Of a DNA stretch of 64,000 nucleotides, positions 60,300 to 64,000 are shown in pieces. Source of the stretch: Calamus simplicifolius. Lineage: Eukaryota; Streptophyta; Magnoliopsida; Arecales; Arecaceae. The notes beneath the pieces are model-generated. The model was not told where the DNA came from and searched no databases. It worked only from the letters and a program-made list of their open reading frames with translations. Each line of letters opens with the position of its first letter. The stretch's first letter is position 1. The stretch covers positions 1,685,277 through 1,749,276 of the forward strand of contig UESW01003834.1 in the NCBI GenBank assembly GCA_900491605.1, written 5' to 3'. The position numbers and the translations under genes were made by a program.

Positions 60300-63160
60300 A
60301 TACATCATTGATCTGTAATAAGATACAAATATTTGTGGATGTTTCTTTTTCATTTTCTCCTTAGACTCCCAAATAATCTCCCTCTCAGAATAATTACTCC
60401 GCTGAATTTTGACATAAGGAATACTACACCATCTTAGAACTTAATCCTTGTGGTCCACAATGTGCACAAGATGATCTTCATAGGTCAATTCTTTCTTAAG
60501 CTAAATTGGTTCAAGTTCTAACACATAACGGGGTTTGAAATACACCTCCTCAGTCATAAAGATATGAAACACATTGAACACCCAAAGAGTAATGAAGACA
60601 GTGCTAAGCTATAAGCCACCTCCTTTATTTTGATCAAAATCTCAAATGGCCCAATGTATTGTGGCTCAAATCACCTCTAACACAAATCTCATCATATCAT
60701 TGATTAGTAAAACTTCCAAATAATCTTCAACCTAAATTTCAAATCTTTCTTTTTGACATCAACATAACTTTTCTATTGACTCAGATCTACATGAAGCTGC
60801 TTTAATTAATGATACTTTTCATAGTTGCTACACCAGCTCAGTCCAAAATTGTCTCTCTCACCTCATCTCAATATGAAGGGAATCTACACCTTATATCATA
60901 GACAATTGAAATGAATCCATTTGAATATTGGCTTGGTAATCAATAAAATAAGCAATTTCACTAAGGTAAAAAATTATGCCAAGCACCTCCAAAATCCATT
61001 ACACAAGCTCGCAGTATATCATCAAAATCTAATTGGTTCATGCAGATTGTCCATCTATTTGAGGGTGGAAGGCTGGACAGAAATTCAGCTTAATCCACAA
61101 AGCTTTATGAAGACATCATCGAATTAGGAGAGTGAGACAAATGGGTTCAGACTCAATTTACGCAGTTTACCATTAAACCAAAAATAAATATTAACATTTT
61201 ATCCCACTAAAATTTCATCCTCGAAATTAAATGTCCACAAATTTTGTACCATTAAAGATACTCACTAGCAAACTTTTATTTCATTCCCAAGTACCCAAAT
61301 GACATATCCAACTTTCAAAATTAATTTAATCTTTCTACCAAATAAAATTAAATTCCTTAAGAAGTATTTCTTTCCTGTCCCTTTTTTTTTTAATACCTTA
61401 ACTTCTCACAACACAATCATCATAAATATCATAGAGTCCATCACATGTATTATGTCATCCATTCTTAAGGTTAATAACCTATATCAATTACTGTTAATTC
61501 CTCGATAAGACAGTTCCAAGTTCTTTTGAATTAAATATAAGATAGTTTCCTTCCAATGCTCTCTCAACTCATAAATAGTTGAATGTGCCATTAATCATTA
61601 CGACACTTATTTTAATCATCATAACATACTTAGGTTTCACTCTTGAATACTTCAAGCTAACATCAATGAACATTATGCAATTATTTAGGATATCTTTCAT
61701 AATTATCATAATCAACTAATTTAATTTCTTTGAATAATATTGCCATCATTAATCACTGGTATAATTAATTTATCAATAATACCACCATAACCAATCAATT
61801 TCTCTTGAATAGGTCAGTATATCCTCAATAAATAATGTAATTTAAATGATTCAAATTCTTGAATCGATTATTTCATTACCAATGATTATCAAAATCATCT
61901 ATAGATTATGCAATGTCTCATGCCATAACATGACCAACTAATTTAAACCCTTCAAATATCTCAAAGTGACTTACTAATCTAGCTCAGATGGATACAAGAC
62001 TTATAAGGTCAATAAAGATTGAAAATGCACTTACCATCCGAAAGACATAATTGAAATTATAGTAATCTCTCTATGACTTGAAAGTGATAATAGATGTACC
62101 CTTAACCATAATCCATAACTGATAATAATCAAAAATAAAATCATCTCCCTCCTATTTTCTTAACAATAATTATGCCACTTATGGATGATTGATAATTTAT
62201 CCATCCTGGAGAAAGATATCTACTTAGGAACTATGAAGAAAGGCACAATAAATTAATGAATAGATATCTTGATTTAGAAATCTATTAAAATAAAAATCCC
62301 CATGAAATTCTTTATCAGTGAAATTTATCTTATTCTTATTACTGCTAAAATCTTTCACTTTCTACCATCAAAATATTTGATCATTTATAGCCAAAATCAG
62401 TTCTAAAGATTAATAGAGTCTACTGCTCTCAAAAACTTAAACAGTAATTGTCTCAGAATTTAAAATTTTATATTCTTCCTAAATGGTCCATCATGATATA
62501 ATATGCAGTCAACTATTTCATTAGCATCAATATCAACCATCTCCATATCTAGCAAATTAACAATCAGTTTTGAACATGCAATATCCATAATAAAAGTTTC
62601 TTAGTAAAATTCACTATATATACTTATCCATCCAGACTCAAATTCAGAAAGTACTCAATTGTGATTGATCAAAACATGTAATTAACTATTTCATTCCCAA
62701 AATATCATCAATATTAATCATCCCTATAACCAGCAGATTAGCTCATAATCTTAAACTTATAATATCAACAATGTAAGTTCCAAAAAAAATTCATTATATA
62801 CATCCACATTCAAATTTAGATTTACTAACTCCAAATCCACATATCAACTCAATTGCAATATGGACATAATGATGTTATCTTCATATTAGTCATCAATTGC
62901 AATTTTCAACTATTATATCATATTCCATATATTCATCTGTCTTTTATTGCATATCCAATTAAAGTTTCATCTACCCATATTATTTAAAGATCTGGAAACT
63001 GCTACGAGCCATTTCCAACAAGTTTGACGGAACTAAAACCTCTAGAAGCCCCTTGGCCTCCCCACTGGTCAAGGCTACCAGCCAGGGAGCCCACATAATA
63101 TCATTGGCTTGCGATGGTTCATTCTTAATTCCTATCAAATTCATATTTCAATTAATATCT
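60300..63160 (-). pseudogene. Gypsy B gag-pol remnants
   Basis: Internal region parallel to copy A. The integrase end (IPYVKIQRSN-like) is at about 60420-60380. The block with AFHPQIDG is at about 61085-61050. The RT trace and its flanks (ggatggtaagtgcattttca, inverted) are near 62035, and the gag start is near 63120. Many breakpoints and missing segments are the same as in copy A. Confidence 0.7.
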
Positions 63161-63288
63161 TGATAAACTTTAAATTTCAAGCTTCTAAAGCATAATTCCT
63201 GAAATTCCTTTAAAGTCATAATTGTCTCAATATCATCCTATTTTGCCTAGAATGTCATCATGCATGTGTCCCTAAGGTCATAACCTAG

Positions 63289-63300
63289 GCTCTGATACCA
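63289..63300 (-). other. Primer-binding site, gypsy B
   Basis: TGGTATCAGAGC on the minus strand, 7 bases inside the 5' LTR end: an intact Met-tRNA-type site. Confidence 0.85.
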
Positions 63301-63307
63301 TAAAAGC

Positions 63308-64000
63308 TGTCACGCCCCAGACCCAAAAATTTTGAGCTAGGGTGACAACCCGCTGCATGCCGGGCATGCAAGGCGTCCCAAAATTTACACATCGATCATT
63401 ACAAGGCAATAAGTATAATAAGTCAATCCAAATCCATACTTTATTACAAACCATTTTATAAGTTTTGGGCTACAAGCCTTACACACAAATATTACTGGGG
63501 TTACATCAACACTATGGAACTATTCTATTTAACTGGAGCTCCATCTACCCCATAATTTCATCTTCAATCCCGAGGCTCTGAAAAACATTGTGAGATTTAC
63601 ATGAGCTCACACTCAATAAGTAAGCCTATAATAATGACATAAAATAGTCATATATCATCTTATCTCTCAAGATATTATCAAGTCATAATTTTCATAAAAA
63701 CTTCCAATTTAAATAACATGCTATCATAATCATGCATATCATTAAGTCAAAATAATCATGGAAGCTTATAAAATAAATACCAGAATATGCATTGTAAACA
63801 AATCCACTGTTTATATTTAATCATTGTTATATTATATCATATGTGTCCCATGGCCCTGCAATATCTCCATCAATCTGCACATATCCTCTAGATGTGCGTG
63901 GCCTCCACATGCCATATCAATCAGCACACATCCTCTAGATGTGTGTGGCCTCCACATGCCATATCAAAGGAGAACCGCGGCGACACATATAATTATAATT
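63308..64000 (-). repeat. Gypsy B 5' LTR (3' end only)
   Basis: About 690 bp, closely matching 57883-58560 of the 3' LTR. Whether it also carries the CK2-beta segment cannot be seen. Confidence 0.85.

Larger units (their letters stand above)
57883..64000 (-). mobile_element. Ty3/gypsy LTR element, copy B (partial, runs off the right edge)
   Basis: Same family as copy A, opposite orientation. It has the 3' LTR at 57883-60183, an internal region of 3.1 kb (60184-63307) and the end of the 5' LTR (63308-64000). LTRs begin TGTAACCCC and end GGCGTGACA or close to it. The internal part matches copy A block by block, including the gag-start region (63130-63000) and RT and integrase scraps. The far end and target duplication are outside the window. 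Confidence 0.88.

Overview
The window is plant nuclear DNA: long AT-rich intergenic stretches, GC-rich intronless transcription-factor genes with monocot character, and a heavy load of LTR retrotransposons and DNA transposons. The ROUGH SHEATH2-type MYB gene and the repeat families suggest a non-grass monocot, most likely a palm. That placement is inference and was not tested against any database.

Only two host genes are convincing. An AS1/RS2/PHANTASTICA-like R2R3-MYB lies at 3662-4646 (+), and a RAV-type AP2/B3 repressor lies at 34391-35508 (-). Each is complete at both ends but shows one apparent frameshift inside a trinucleotide repeat near its proline- or alanine-coding tract, so assembly error, allelic variation and real disruption all remain open.

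Layout. Positions 1-881 hold a copia remnant with a tandem duplication. The AS1-like gene and its microsatellite-rich upstream region follow, then a possible orphan exon (5258-5416) and a LINE 3' end (5999-6540). A Sirevirus-type Ty1/copia element fills 8152-18631, with target duplication ATGTT, decayed gag and pol and an accessory (env-like) ORF. Only 124 bp further on, a Ty3/gypsy element (copy A) fills 18756-26420, with target duplication CCCCC. The next part is mostly non-genic and holds two related MITEs with TTA duplications (one a dimer), a second LINE tail and the RAV gene. It continues with an LTR-like repeat, a Tat-type gypsy integrase scrap and a third LINE tail.

Positions 50200-56908 are a complete Mutator-like element with a perfect 9-bp target duplication (TTATTTGGT). 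It carries a decayed FAR1-MULE-SWIM transposase gene that runs into an OTU cysteine-protease domain, and a plant-mobile-domain (PMD) gene on the opposite strand. A second gypsy element (copy B, minus strand, 57883 to beyond 64000) closes the window. Its LTR contains a captured 5' part of a casein kinase II beta-subunit gene. Copies A and B share nearly the same shrunken, decayed internal region.

The most interesting items are the OTU/PMD MULE with its subterminal palindromes, the CK2-beta capture inside an LTR, and the GAGTCGAC-type motif arrays that occur both in the Sirevirus LTRs and just ahead of its accessory ORF.
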